A stretch of 64,000 bases of DNA from Brumimicrobium sp041655765 (GTDB taxonomy: Bacteria; Bacteroidota; Bacteroidia; Flavobacteriales_D; Crocinitomicaceae): positions 66,606 to 130,605 of the forward strand of contig JBBAEU010000004.1 of the NCBI GenBank assembly GCA_041655765.1, in the 5' to 3' direction. Both the position numbers and the translations under genes were made by a program. The notes beneath the pieces are model-generated. The model was given only the letters and a program-made list of their open reading frames with translations. It did not search any database and was not told the DNA's origin. Positions 25,224-34,744 of this stretch are shown one piece after another (position 1 is the first letter of the stretch; each line of letters starts with the position of its first letter).

Positions 25224-26816
25224 CTAAAATGGAGCCATTGCATTGAAATTTCGCAGAATCTCCCTTTCTTCTTTTTTACTGTAAATGATTTGTTGCCAAC
25301 TCAAAGGTCGCAATTCCTCTTTCCATGAAAATATTTCAACACGTTCTTCCTTTTTGTCAATTTTATTCATTGGATAAAGGACTCCATCAGGAATATCTCG
25401 GTATGTAGCAGTAGTAATGTCACCCTTTTCAAAACGTAAAGTTATGTTTGATGAGTATAAACGATTCATTCCTTTTCTTTCGACGACAATCAATGTGTCG
25501 TTTTCGTCCTCTTGCTCTAGAAAGTAAATGGTTTTTGCGTTTCCGTCAATTTCTACACGTTTTATTTCTGTACTATCAAATATGGCGACCATTGATGTTC
25601 CCGTGACTTGATTGAAATAATTCGTTGAATCGACATTGGTCACAATCAGTCCATTTTTACGGATAAAAGCGCGTTGGATTTCGTCGTCTTTCTCATAGAC
25701 AGAAATTGTATCGCCAGTAAGTTGTGCATTTCTTGCCCACAAAATAGGTGCGGTATAAAGATTCATTTCTCCGTTTTGTCGATTATAACTCAAAGAATCG
25801 CAAACCCCTTGCATATCGCCTCTGTAGAGTTTTACGTTTTTATAGGCTAGCATTAACTTTGGTTCACTTACAGAGTCTAAAAAATTATAAAGCGTATCAG
25901 CATGAATGTATAACGTGTCTTTATCATCAAATCGTTTGGCTAAGGTATGACCCGTGATAAATCCATATTTTTCAATATCGCTATTGTAAGCATAATCGCC
26001 CGTAAAACTAATTTTATTGGTTGTATCAACTAAATTTACATTGTATTTGGCAATATAAATGCTGTCAATTGACGAATAGTACAAAGAATCTGCACTAATA
26101 AAAATATCAGCACGGTCAACATACGCATTTTTTTGCAAAACTCCCTCATCGTTGTTAATATCGTACCATCCTTCTTCGCAATACATATTCATGCTGTCAC
26201 CAACGATAGTTGTTGGACCGTAAAAGTATGATTTTTTACTACTTGTATTGAATCGTAAAGTATCTGTTGTAATGGTATAATCATCGTTTTTATACAATAC
26301 ATTTTTACTAAAATTGAATTGCTCAGATTTAGGATAAAAATAACCAACAGTACTACTCAGATAGTCATTTGAAGAAATACTTGTAATAACACCTTTGTTT
26401 TTATAGATTCCAACATCTCTTTTTAGGTCGTAATCCATCGAGTCTGTTATTAATCTATATTCATTGTTTCTGATTCTGACATTTCCATAAAGTTTAATAT
26501 AGTCTTTATTTGCGTCAAAATGCATGGAATCACAAAACAAATTAAGCGTATCTAATTTATTAAAATGTACGTTTTTATATGCTTTTACATGATTTAAGTT
26601 ACTGTTGAAATAGGCAGAATCGCAGTACAATTTGTTGCTCCCACTTTTAAAGACAACATTGCCTGTAACAATCCAATTTTTTTTGCTATCTAGCTTAATA
26701 TCATCAGCTCCATCAAGTAATTCGATAACGTCTTGGCTATATGAAAGGTTTGAAAATAAAAAAATTGCGCCTCCTATTAAAAGCGCAATTTTAAATATTT
26801 TGTTAACTCCTTTCAA
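25224..26816 (-). CDS. OstA/LptA-like periplasmic protein
   Basis: This 530-residue exported protein has a signal peptide (KIALLIGGAIFLFSNLSYSQ) followed by long beta-strand repeats typical of OstA-type domains (LptA, LptC, LptD N-terminus). Repeated units of the type LYCDSAYFN, LFCDSMHFD, YLITDSMDYD and IYIHADTLY recur along the first 400 residues. By homology it should bind or carry lipopolysaccharide across the periplasm; it is much longer than E. coli LptA. The start codon is TTG at 26816, directly after the purA stop codon, and no other start is available before the signal peptide. Translation is therefore probably coupled to purA. Confidence 0.85.
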   Translation of the reverse strand: MKGVNKIFKIALLIGGAIFLFSNLSYSQDVIELLDGADDIKLDSKKNWIVTGNVVFKSGSNKLYCDSAYFNSNLNHVKAYKNVHFNKLDTLNLFCDSMHFDANKDYIKLYGNVRIRNNEYRLITDSMDYDLKRDVGIYKNKGVITSISSNDYLSSTVGYFYPKSEQFNFSKNVLYKNDDYTITTDTLRFNTSSKKSYFYGPTTIVGDSMNMYCEEGWYDINNDEGVLQKNAYVDRADIFISADSLYYSSIDSIYIAKYNVNLVDTTNKISFTGDYAYNSDIEKYGFITGHTLAKRFDDKDTLYIHADTLYNFLDSVSEPKLMLAYKNVKLYRGDMQGVCDSLSYNRQNGEMNLYTAPILWARNAQLTGDTISVYEKDDEIQRAFIRKNGLIVTNVDSTNYFNQVTGTSMVAIFDSTEIKRVEIDGNAKTIYFLEQEDENDTLIVVERKGMNRLYSSNITLRFEKGDITTATYRDIPDGVLYPMNKIDKKEERVEIFSWKEELRPLSWQQIIYSKKEEREILRNFNAMAPF

Positions 26817-28091
26817 TTATCTTGTTTTTAAAGTTTGTACTCTGTCAGGTCCAACCGAAACCGTTGTAATTGGAACGCCAACTTTATCTTCTAGATAGCT
26901 CACATAATTTTTTAATTCTTGTGGAGCATCTGCAAAAGAGGTTAACTTTGTTATATCAGTATTCCAACCTTTTATTGTTTCATATACGGGTTCAACGTTA
27001 ATATCACACATATCAAATGGTAGGTAATCAATTTTCTTGCCATCAATGATATAATGTGTGCAAACTTTAATTTCATCAAAGCCATCAAGTACATCAGCCT
27101 TCATCATAGAAAGTTCTGTTGCGCCATCAATCATAATTGCATATTTTAGGGATGGAAGATCAATCCAGCCACACCTTCTTGGTCTGCCAGTTGTAGAACC
27201 AAATTCATGACCTGCTTTTCTGATTTTTTCTCCTACTTCATCATGTAGTTCCGTTGGGAAAGGTCCCGAACCAACACGTGTACAGTATGCTTTAAAAATT
27301 CCAATTACATTACCAATTTTTTGAGGAGCAACCCCCAGACCAGTACAAGTTCCTGCTGTAATTGTATTTGATGAAGTAACAAAAGGATAGCTTCCGAAAT
27401 CTATGTCAAGCAATGTTCCTTGAGCGCCTTCAGCTAAGATTTTCTTATTTTCTTTTAGTGCATCATTAATGAAGTGTTCACTATCGATTGCAGTAATTGT
27501 TTTTAAAAGATTTATTCCTTCAAAAAATGCTGGCTCTAATTCGTCAATATTATATTCAAATCCTTCATAATGTTTAAGCATTCCGATATGTTTTGCTTTT
27601 AGATTTTCGTATTTTTCTTTAAAGTTGGAAGCGTAAATATCGCCAACGCGTAGCCCATTTCTTCCAGTTTTATCCATATATGTAGGACCAATTCCTTTTA
27701 GTGTGGAACCAATTTTAGAGTTTCCTTTTGCTTGTTCTGATGCAGCGTCTAGCAATCTGTGCGTAGGTAAAATTAAATGTGCTTTTCTAGAGATTAGCAA
27801 TGTTTCTGTGATAGGCAAATTAAATTTGCTTAGTGCCTCAATTTCTTTTTGGAAGATTACTGGGTCGATAACTACACCATTACCAATAACATTAAGAATG
27901 TTTTTTCTAAAAATACCAGAAGGAATTGTGTGAAGAACGTGTTTTATGCCGTCAAATTCAAGTGTATGACCAGCATTTGGCCCACCTTGAAATCGAGCGA
28001 TAATATCATATTCAGGAGTTAAAACATCTACAATTTTTCCTTTTCCTTCGTCGCCCCATTGCAGTCCTAACAAAACATCTACTTTACTCAT
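26817..28091 (-). CDS. purA: Adenylosuccinate synthase
   Basis: The enzyme joins IMP and aspartate using GTP, the first committed step to AMP. The 424 residues are full length. GLQWGDEGKGKIVD at 9-22 is the GTP/IMP loop with the catalytic aspartate, GGPNAGHT near 36-43 carries the catalytic histidine, and STTGRPRRCGW is the aspartate-binding region. It lies downstream of the Fur-family gene by 89 bases and is followed with no gap by the OstA-like gene. A purine gene beside a (p)ppGpp enzyme is notable because PurA is a known (p)ppGpp target in some bacteria. Confidence 0.96.
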   Translation of the reverse strand: MSKVDVLLGLQWGDEGKGKIVDVLTPEYDIIARFQGGPNAGHTLEFDGIKHVLHTIPSGIFRKNILNVIGNGVVIDPVIFQKEIEALSKFNLPITETLLISRKAHLILPTHRLLDAASEQAKGNSKIGSTLKGIGPTYMDKTGRNGLRVGDIYASNFKEKYENLKAKHIGMLKHYEGFEYNIDELEPAFFEGINLLKTITAIDSEHFINDALKENKKILAEGAQGTLLDIDFGSYPFVTSSNTITAGTCTGLGVAPQKIGNVIGIFKAYCTRVGSGPFPTELHDEVGEKIRKAGHEFGSTTGRPRRCGWIDLPSLKYAIMIDGATELSMMKADVLDGFDEIKVCTHYIIDGKKIDYLPFDMCDINVEPVYETIKGWNTDITKLTSFADAPQELKNYVSYLEDKVGVPITTVSVGPDRVQTLKTR

Positions 28092-28180
28092 TATTTGTTA
28101 TTTATAAAATTTTATTTGATTATGATTAAATGAATTTTCTTTATTTAAAGATATAAATCAAGTTGATAGGATGAAAAAAT

Positions 28181-28636
28181 CTACACTTTGCCTTTGTTGT
28201 CTTTATCTTGCACTCTTGTTCCATAAAAATACAAAGAATGGTGGTCGATACTAACTCCAAATATTTCTTCAATGGAATTTTTAATATTTTGGATTCTAGG
28301 ATCACAAAATTCTATTAATTCTCCTGTATCTGTAAGAACTAGGTGGTCGTGTTGATTTCTGCCATGTGATTTTTCAAATTGTGTTGTGTTTGTACCAAAC
28401 TGATGTTTTCGCACAAGGTTACACGCTAAAAGCAAATCTATTGTATTGTATAAAGTCGCCCGAGAAACGCGATAATTTTTATTTTTCATTTTGATATAGA
28501 GCGATTCAATGTCAAAATGACCATCGTAGTTGTAAATTTCCTCAAGAATAGCAAAACGTTCAGGAGTTTTACGATGACCGTTTTTCTCAAGGTACGCTGA
28601 AAATATATTTTTGACTGTCTCTTGTGCGTCTTTCAT
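28181..28636 (-). CDS. Fur-family transcriptional regulator
   Basis: The ATG at 28636 gives 151 residues, the normal Fur size; a longer reading from 28744 would add an unlikely hydrophobic tail. The winged helix occupies about 1-80 (GHRKTPERFAILEEIY, YRVSRATLYNTIDLL) and the dimerisation domain the rest, with the metal-ligand region GRNQHDHLVLTDTGELIEFCDPRI. Of the usual cysteine pairs of a structural zinc site only one cysteine is seen in this region, so zinc may be bound differently. It probably senses iron or another metal or peroxide. Its place between the Rel and PurA genes is a conserved order in Flavobacteriia. Confidence 0.88.
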   Translation of the reverse strand: MKDAQETVKNIFSAYLEKNGHRKTPERFAILEEIYNYDGHFDIESLYIKMKNKNYRVSRATLYNTIDLLLACNLVRKHQFGTNTTQFEKSHGRNQHDHLVLTDTGELIEFCDPRIQNIKNSIEEIFGVSIDHHSLYFYGTRVQDKDNKGKV

Positions 28637-28750
28637 ATCTATGAGCTTAAAAGACAAATTTAATGAATTTGTAGTGATAAGGAATGGAAAAACAAATAAA
28701 ATTTCATGAGTTATAAAGAAGTTATAAACAGGGAATAAGATCAATTAAGA

Positions 28751-30007
28751 CTATACACTATGACTATTTTGAAACAAACGAAACGTAACTATTTCTGGTG
28801 TCATTCCAATACGACCAGGAAATCCTAAAAAACCAAACCCTTTGCTAACAAACAAGTAGCGTCCGTCTTCCTTGTATAGACCTAACCAACGTTTATAGCG
28901 ATATTGGGCAGGGCTCCATTTGATGCCTGGAATATTAACACCAGCTTGAAAACCATGTGTATGTCCGCTCAATGTTAAATCGTAAAAAGTTGGATATTCC
29001 CTAATAACATGTTCCCAATGTTCTGGGTCGTGACTCATCAAAATTTTACAGCTATTATCATCCAAGCCTTGAGAGGCGAGTTTAATATCTCCGTATTTTG
29101 GAAAACGACCAGAGCCCCAGTTTTCTACGCCAACAATATCAATGCTTTCACCATTTTTTTCGATGCTAACGTTTTGATTGTTTAATAAGGTAAATCCTGT
29201 ATTGCGATAAAATTCATCAATTTGAGTTAAGTGTGCTTCACGCTCTTCGTCACTATTAAAAGGAACATAATCACCATAATCGTGATTACCAAGCACGGCG
29301 AATTTTCCGTATTTAGCTTTTAGATTTTTGAATAATTCAAAATATGGAATTGCCTCTGAAATTCTATTATTAATTAAATCTCCAGTAAATAAAATGATAT
29401 CTGGCTTTTCCTCGTTGATTAAATCTAATCCTTGCTGAACCTTTTCGTAGTTATCAAAACTTCCAGCATGAAAATCGGTAAAATGCACAATTTTGAATCC
29501 TTCAAATGCTTTGGGCAATCTTTTTAGCGATAAGTCTAATTTTTTATTGTGGTAATTATATTTTCCTTTTGTAATTGCATAAAGTGTTCCCATAAGTGGA
29601 ATAAATGCAGCACTCAAAGAGATATTCTTTACAAAGTTACGTCTGCTATGAAAAGAAGCTTTGCTTACTCTCCGCTTCAGAATTAGCTTTTTAAAATGAA
29701 TGCTATATCGTGTAATATCTTCGAGTAAAAATGGGATAACTGCTATAATCTTTACCACAACGATTCCTACGCCTAAGCCTATAGTGAAATTTATCCATGA
29801 AGAGCTGATGTAAAATTCTTGTGTACTTCTGTAAGTGAGAGAAAAGACACCAATAAAAAATAGGAGAGAGGTTATAGGAATTCCCCATCTGAGAAACTTA
29901 AATGCTTTATTTTTTGTTGTTTTACTATATGCTTTCCATAAGTAAATATCAATAATGATAAATATGGCAAGGATAATTGAAAACGTAATTAGCAATCTTA
30001 AATTCAT
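28751..30007 (-). CDS. Membrane-anchored metallophosphoesterase (YkuE/YaeI-like)
   Basis: The 418-residue protein has three N-terminal membrane helices (about 5-25, 39-59, 72-95), then a SRRNFVK twin-arginine-like motif near residue 120 before a further hydrophobic stretch. From residue 165 a calcineurin-type phosphoesterase domain follows: HFTDFHAG, FTGDLIN, LGNHDYGD, SHDPEHW and SGHTHGFQ provide the metal ligands. Relatives hydrolyse UDP-2,3-diacylglucosamine or unknown diesters; the real substrate is not known. It should act on the periplasmic face. It is in the rel-to-purA run, 71 bases after the Rel gene. Confidence 0.88.
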   Translation of the reverse strand: MNLRLLITFSIILAIFIIIDIYLWKAYSKTTKNKAFKFLRWGIPITSLLFFIGVFSLTYRSTQEFYISSSWINFTIGLGVGIVVVKIIAVIPFLLEDITRYSIHFKKLILKRRVSKASFHSRRNFVKNISLSAAFIPLMGTLYAITKGKYNYHNKKLDLSLKRLPKAFEGFKIVHFTDFHAGSFDNYEKVQQGLDLINEEKPDIILFTGDLINNRISEAIPYFELFKNLKAKYGKFAVLGNHDYGDYVPFNSDEEREAHLTQIDEFYRNTGFTLLNNQNVSIEKNGESIDIVGVENWGSGRFPKYGDIKLASQGLDDNSCKILMSHDPEHWEHVIREYPTFYDLTLSGHTHGFQAGVNIPGIKWSPAQYRYKRWLGLYKEDGRYLFVSKGFGFLGFPGRIGMTPEIVTFRLFQNSHSV

Positions 30008-30078
30008 CCAAAACTTTTATATATAACCAATATTTCAAGGAAATGTTTGCAGTGAAAAAATATAAAAAAGTTTAAAAT

Positions 30079-32358
30079 TTACTCTTCTTCATCATGACTT
30101 AAGAATTTATCATAGTCAGCTTCACTCTCTTGCGCTGCATCATCCCAGCGTTCTACTCGTTTTATTCCTTCGATAATCTCAAACTTTTCGATGAGTTCCT
30201 CAAGGTGATATTTGTCGTAAACAAGTACTTTTATTTTTCCTTCAAAAATCCCATCATCTGAAGTAAAACTAATAGATTTCATGTCCACATTTTGTTGAAA
30301 GGATATAATTTCAGTGATTTTGTTTACAATCCCTAATCCATCTATTCCAACGACCCTAATTCCAGCAATATATTCTTTTGATTCCTGATTTTTCCAACGT
30401 GCCTTTATAATTCGATAGTTTCGTTTTGACATCATATTAGCGGCGTTTGGACAATCCACGCGATGAATTCTAATTCCACGATTTGCACTGATAAAACCAA
30501 ATATAGAATCGCCTGGAAGTGGGTTACAGCATTGAGCAAATTCATACTGTATATCTTTGAAACTTTCGCCAATAATAATGGTGTCTTTCTTCTGATCAAT
30601 TTTCTTTTGAATTGCCGAAAATGATGAGCTATCTTTAGAAGGTTTTGTAACTTCTTTTTCGTAACTGAGAATTCCTCCAGTATTGGGAATGGTTCTAAGT
30701 TTACTTAAATCGACTTTCCCTTTGGCTACTCGAATGTATAAATCGAGTGTGGTTGGGATATTATAAAACTTTTCAAGGATGGAAAGATTTTCGCTTGTAA
30801 ATCGTATGTTGTGTTGTTTAAACTTCCTCATGAGGATTTCCTTTCCATCTTCAGAAATTTTATTTTTCTCCTCTCTGAGTGCCGACTTAATTTTTTGTTT
30901 TGCACGACCTGTAACAACCATTTTAAGCCAATCTTCCTTCGGTTTAATATTGTTTCCAGTAATAATTTCTATTTGGTCACCATTTTTTAACTGATGACTT
31001 AATGGTTTTAGTCGGTTATTTACTTTTGCGCCTACACAAGAAAGTCCGATGTCGGTATGAATATCGAAAGCAAAATCAAGTGTTGTAGCGCCATTTGGCA
31101 AAACCCTTAATTCTCCTTGCGGTGTAAAAACATATATTTCATTGTTAAATAAATTAAGTTTAAACTCATTAATGAAATCCATTGCGTCTGCATTGTGACT
31201 TTCAATGAGCTCTCTAATTTCACCAATCCATCTATCAAACTTTGAGTCGCCATTGCTTGATTCTTTGTAGTTATAGTGTGCAGCCAGACCTTTTTCGGCA
31301 ATTTCATCCATTCTTTTAGAACGAATTTGAACTTCTACCCATTTTCCTGTTTGACTCATCACAGTTGTGTGAAGGGATTCATAGCCATTTGCGCGAGGTG
31401 TTGAAATCCAATCTCTCAGTCTATTTGGATTGGGTTGATAGAAGTCTGTAACAATACTATAAACGCGCCAACAATCAGGTTTTTCTAATTCTTCTGGTGT
31501 ATCTAGGATGATTCTAACTGCAAATAAATCAAAGACTTCTTCAAACTCAATGTCTTTGTTTTTCATTTTATTCCAGATGGATGAAACCGATTTTGTTCTC
31601 GTTTTTATTTCAAAGGCATAGCCTTCGTTTTTCAGTGTTTCACGGATTGGATGCACAAATCTACGGATGAACCGATTTCGGACATCTTGTGTCGATTTTA
31701 GCTTTTTCGTTACATAATCATATCCCTCTGGCTCTAAATATCTTAGGCAGAGATCTTCCATTTCTGTTTTAATTTTGTACAACCCTAACCTATGTGCTAA
31801 AGGTGCATAAAGGAAACTCGTTTCAGAAGCGATTTTCCGTTGTTTATCAGGACGCATACTTTCGAGTGTCCTTAGGTTGTGTAAACGATCAGCAATTTTA
31901 ATCAGAACAACCCTTAAGTCATCAGAAATGGTTAATACCATTTTCCTAAAATTCTCCGCTTGAATAGACACGCTTTCATCAAAAACTTCAGGGATTTTAG
32001 TTAATCCATCGATAATAACTCGGACTTGTTTTCCAAAAGACTCTTCGATATCATCCAAGGTGATATATGTATCTTCAACAGTATCGTGCAATAACGCAGC
32101 GGCAATAGAAGTCGCTCCCAGCCCCATCTCTTTTGCACAAATACGTGCTACAGCAATTGGGTGGAAAATATACGGTTCCCCAGATTTTCTTCGCATATCT
32201 TTATGAGCGTCCACAGCAATATCGAAGGCTTTACGAATAATTTTCGTTTCCTCTTTTGTTCTGTTTTCTTTAGAAGCATTTAATAAACCCCTATAAGCAT
32301 TTAAAATGTCTTTTCTTTCTTGCTCTAAATCTATAACGTGTGTTCCTTCAACCTCCAT
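30079..32358 (-). CDS. Bifunctional (p)ppGpp synthetase/hydrolase (Rel/SpoT)
   Basis: The 759-residue protein controls the stringent response. An HD hydrolase domain is at about 45-200 (GEPYIFHPIAVARI, LLHDTVEDT), the synthetase domain at about 250-370 (STPRANGYESLHTTV), followed by TGS (about 405-470, YVFTPQGEL), a zinc-finger-like segment (QYEFAQCCNPLPGD, RVDCPNA) and a C-terminal ACT domain. Both the HD and the synthetase motifs are intact, so both activities are likely. It lies 20 bases after the fumarylacetoacetase gene and leads a run of Fur-family, purA and OstA-like genes. Confidence 0.96.
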   Translation of the reverse strand: MEVEGTHVIDLEQERKDILNAYRGLLNASKENRTKEETKIIRKAFDIAVDAHKDMRRKSGEPYIFHPIAVARICAKEMGLGATSIAAALLHDTVEDTYITLDDIEESFGKQVRVIIDGLTKIPEVFDESVSIQAENFRKMVLTISDDLRVVLIKIADRLHNLRTLESMRPDKQRKIASETSFLYAPLAHRLGLYKIKTEMEDLCLRYLEPEGYDYVTKKLKSTQDVRNRFIRRFVHPIRETLKNEGYAFEIKTRTKSVSSIWNKMKNKDIEFEEVFDLFAVRIILDTPEELEKPDCWRVYSIVTDFYQPNPNRLRDWISTPRANGYESLHTTVMSQTGKWVEVQIRSKRMDEIAEKGLAAHYNYKESSNGDSKFDRWIGEIRELIESHNADAMDFINEFKLNLFNNEIYVFTPQGELRVLPNGATTLDFAFDIHTDIGLSCVGAKVNNRLKPLSHQLKNGDQIEIITGNNIKPKEDWLKMVVTGRAKQKIKSALREEKNKISEDGKEILMRKFKQHNIRFTSENLSILEKFYNIPTTLDLYIRVAKGKVDLSKLRTIPNTGGILSYEKEVTKPSKDSSSFSAIQKKIDQKKDTIIIGESFKDIQYEFAQCCNPLPGDSIFGFISANRGIRIHRVDCPNAANMMSKRNYRIIKARWKNQESKEYIAGIRVVGIDGLGIVNKITEIISFQQNVDMKSISFTSDDGIFEGKIKVLVYDKYHLEELIEKFEIIEGIKRVERWDDAAQESEADYDKFLSHDEEE

Positions 32359-32378
32359 TTCAGTTAAGATAAAAGTAA

Positions 32379-33650
32379 TTATTTTGCGGGTAAAACTTTC
32401 GTAGAAACTTCTCCAAAACCAATTCTAACCCCATGTTTTAATGCGTATCCCCTAATAATTATTGTATCGTAATCTTCAATAAATTTTCTTTCTGAATCAT
32501 CGGATAGTTTTAATGGTTTCGTACCACTCCAAGTCAACTCTAGCATCGAACCAAAAGAATCGGGAGTTGTACCTGAGATTGTTCCAGAAGCCATTATGTC
32601 TCCACATCGAATGTTACAACCATTTACTGTATGATGCGCCAGTTGTTGTGCCATATTCCAATACATATTTTTGAAGTTAGAATGACTAATTAAATTTTCC
32701 TCTCCATCTTTCGGTTGGATAAAAACTTGCAGGTTAATATCATAGGACTTGTTTCCTTCATATTCTAAGTATTTTAACACTTTCGGGTCTTGAACAGGAC
32801 CAGGAATTTTAAATGGTTCTAATGCATCCAATGTTACAATCCACGGAGATATTGAAGAAGCAAAGCTTTTTCCTAAGAAAGGACCAAGTGGAACATACTC
32901 CCATTTTTGGATATCACGAGCAGACCAGTCATTGAATAAAACCATTCCAAAAATATAGTCTTCAGCCTCTCCAGTCGTAATTGAATCACCCAGTGGCTTT
33001 CCATCAAATGTGATAAACGCCGTTTCCAATTCAAAGTCCAAACGTTGTGAAGCAGAGAAGATTGGGTCAGCATCATTGTTGGGTTTTATCTGTCCTTTTG
33101 GTCGGTGAATGTCTTGACCTGAAACGATGATTGAACTCGCTCTTCCATGATAGCCAACTGGAAGCCATAACCAATTTGGTAAAAGTGCATTTTCTGGATC
33201 TCTAAACATTTTCCCAACATTTGTAGCGTGGGGACGAGAAGAGTAGAAATCAGTATAGTCACCTATTTGAACTGGCAATAACATTTCAACTTCTTCTATG
33301 TCGAAAAGAACTTGCTCTACATGATGTTGATTGCTGGACAAATCCGTATATTCAACGTTGAATAATTTTGACAATCTTTTTCTTAAATCTGAGGCTGCTG
33401 CTTTTCCTTTTTTCATTAAAGGATTTAATGCGTCCGTTTTAAAATCATCTTCTGTAAATGGAAGATTTGTAAAATATCCCAAAACAAATAACGCATGTAA
33501 ATCGATTACCTTTTCTCCAATTCTTGAAGCAACACGAGGATAATCATTTCCCACTTGAAAAACTCCGAAAGGAAGGTTTTGAATTGGAAAATCTGAGTAT
33601 TTATCTACTTCAATCCAAGATTTTAGAGTAGGGTCATTTGCATTTATCAT
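32379..33650 (-). CDS. Fumarylacetoacetase
   Basis: The enzyme splits 4-fumarylacetoacetate to fumarate and acetoacetate, the last step of tyrosine and homogentisate breakdown. The 423 residues match the full eukaryote-like family: an SH3-like N-terminal domain (to about 118), then the catalytic domain with YTDFYSSRPHATNVGKMFR, HGRASSIIVSG with the catalytic histidine, and the metal-binding MVLFNDWSARDIQKWEY. The gene begins the leftward run that continues into rel. Other tyrosine-degradation genes are not in the window. A TAAATTTG box and an 18-bp direct repeat lie upstream. Confidence 0.95.
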   Translation of the reverse strand: MINANDPTLKSWIEVDKYSDFPIQNLPFGVFQVGNDYPRVASRIGEKVIDLHALFVLGYFTNLPFTEDDFKTDALNPLMKKGKAAASDLRKRLSKLFNVEYTDLSSNQHHVEQVLFDIEEVEMLLPVQIGDYTDFYSSRPHATNVGKMFRDPENALLPNWLWLPVGYHGRASSIIVSGQDIHRPKGQIKPNNDADPIFSASQRLDFELETAFITFDGKPLGDSITTGEAEDYIFGMVLFNDWSARDIQKWEYVPLGPFLGKSFASSISPWIVTLDALEPFKIPGPVQDPKVLKYLEYEGNKSYDINLQVFIQPKDGEENLISHSNFKNMYWNMAQQLAHHTVNGCNIRCGDIMASGTISGTTPDSFGSMLELTWSGTKPLKLSDDSERKFIEDYDTIIIRGYALKHGVRIGFGEVSTKVLPAK

Positions 33651-33677
33651 ATCTGTTTGATTTTTTTATGTTTTGAA

Positions 33678-33685
33678 CAAATTTA
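33678..33685 (-). promoter_or_regulatory. -7 box TAAATTTG before the fumarylacetoacetase gene
   Basis: On the minus strand this matches TAnnTTTG and lies 28 bases before the ATG. Its outer edge touches the first copy of the direct repeat. Confidence 0.45.
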
Positions 33686-33743
33686 AAAGAAATAATTGAA
33701 ATTATTAAGTAATTGAAGTAAAGTCTAAAAGAAATAATTGAAA
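33684..33743. repeat. Two perfect 18-bp direct repeats, 42-bp period
   Basis: TAAAAGAAATAATTGAAA occurs at 33684-33701 and at 33726-33743. The start-to-start distance of 42 bases is four helical turns, so both copies face the same side of the DNA. They sit between the divergent fumarylacetoacetase and small membrane protein genes. Confidence 0.6.
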
Positions 33744-33789
33744 AAGGTGAGTTTATTGTAGAAATTTAGTTTATGTGTCTTGATGTTCG

Positions 33790-33797
33790 TATCTTTG
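33790..33797 (+). promoter_or_regulatory. -7 box TATCTTTG before the small membrane protein gene
   Basis: A perfect TAnnTTTG, 20 bases before the ATG at 33818. No TTG at the normal -33 distance. Confidence 0.45.
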
Positions 33798-33817
33798 CAG
33801 TTTGAATCAATAAATAA

Positions 33818-34198
33818 ATGCCTCCAAAACGTTATTATTTTATTCGTATTATTATATCAATACTCATTTTGTTTTTGATACATTGGGCGTTGATTCTTCT
33901 AAATGTATTTAGCTTGGTTCTTCCAATAATTATTGTAATTGATTTGGCAATTGTAACTCAATTTATTGGTGCAGCATTTATTGCAACAGTTGGAAAAATA
34001 GATAAACCAGAGTCATTTTCGCAACGCTTTTTGGTGCTTACGACATATCAGCTTTTTTTAATTATGATTTTTTTATTAGCTGTGTTTTTTGGCGCAAAAG
34101 ATCATTTTAAAATGTTTATGATTCATTACATGTCAATTTTCGGTGTGTTGATGATTATTCAATCTGTTCTATTGGTTCGTTTAGGAAAAAAATTATAA
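33818..34198 (+). CDS. Small four-helix inner-membrane protein, unknown
   Basis: The 126 residues are almost entirely membrane-embedded: helices at about 9-27, 32-54, 73-92 and 102-119 separated by short charged turns (GKIDKPESFSQRF is the main loop). There is no recognisable motif and I cannot name a family. The small size and basic ends suggest an accessory subunit or an independent small membrane protein. It is divergent from the fumarylacetoacetase gene and shares the direct-repeat region. Its 3' end overlaps the end of the convergent ankyrin gene by 6 bases. Confidence 0.65.
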   Translation: MPPKRYYFIRIIISILILFLIHWALILLNVFSLVLPIIIVIDLAIVTQFIGAAFIATVGKIDKPESFSQRFLVLTTYQLFLIMIFLLAVFFGAKDHFKMFMIHYMSIFGVLMIIQSVLLVRLGKKL

Positions 34199-34723
34199 AA
34201 ATTTGCTCTTGTATTTATCCATTAATTGTATGATTTCTGAGAGATTCATCCGTTTAGCCATTTCATAGGTTGAAATTCCATTACCCGAATCAATAAAGGG
34301 GTTTGCTCCATTGTCAAGTAGTAATTCTACAATTTGTTTATTTATTTCAGTTGTTGCGTACCAAATGGCCGCCGTTTTTGCATCATTTATTAGATTTACA
34401 TCTGCTCCATTTTCAATGAGTAACTTTGCTAATTCATAACTTCCATCACCACAAGCAACGATAAGTGCCGTGCTTCTATCAGGAAATCTTTTATTTACAT
34501 CAGCGCCTAATTCTATAAAATATTGCATCAATTCATCACACTTTCCCTGAAAAGCATACTGGAAAGGAGTTAATCCATCGATAATCACATCTATGTTGTT
34601 TGTAGAAAATTCAGAAGCTATAAGGTTTTTATCACATTTCATTAATAAACCTTTTAAACGAAGTTGCTCCTCGTCTGAAAGAGAAAAAACCTTTTTCTTT
34701 TTGAATAGATTAAAAATTCTCAT
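34193..34723 (-). CDS. Small ankyrin-repeat protein
   Basis: The 176-residue soluble protein holds about three to four ankyrin repeats from residue 45 to 165. Typical segments are GLTPFQYAFQGKCDELMQYFIELGAD, RSTALIVACGDGSYELAKLL and NKQIVELLLDNGANPF; here they are quoted only in part as repeat markers. Ankyrin repeats bind other proteins; no catalytic part or signal peptide is present. The N-terminal 40 residues are charged and could be a separate small cap. It has a TATCTTTG -7 box 13 bases before its start. Confidence 0.85.
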   Translation of the reverse strand: MRIFNLFKKKKVFSLSDEEQLRLKGLLMKCDKNLIASEFSTNNIDVIIDGLTPFQYAFQGKCDELMQYFIELGADVNKRFPDRSTALIVACGDGSYELAKLLIENGADVNLINDAKTAAIWYATTEINKQIVELLLDNGANPFIDSGNGISTYEMAKRMNLSEIIQLMDKYKSKFL

Positions 34724-34736
34724 TGATTTTTTAAAA

Positions 34737-34744
34737 CAAAGATA
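34737..34744 (-). promoter_or_regulatory. -7 box TATCTTTG before the ankyrin gene
   Basis: Minus-strand TAnnTTTG, 13 bases before the ATG at 34723. Confidence 0.45.

Noticed and set aside
28637..28744. 36-residue hydrophobic N-terminal extension of the Fur-family protein
   Set aside because: Fur proteins start close to the winged helix; the ATG at 28636 fits and the extension is AT-rich chance coding.
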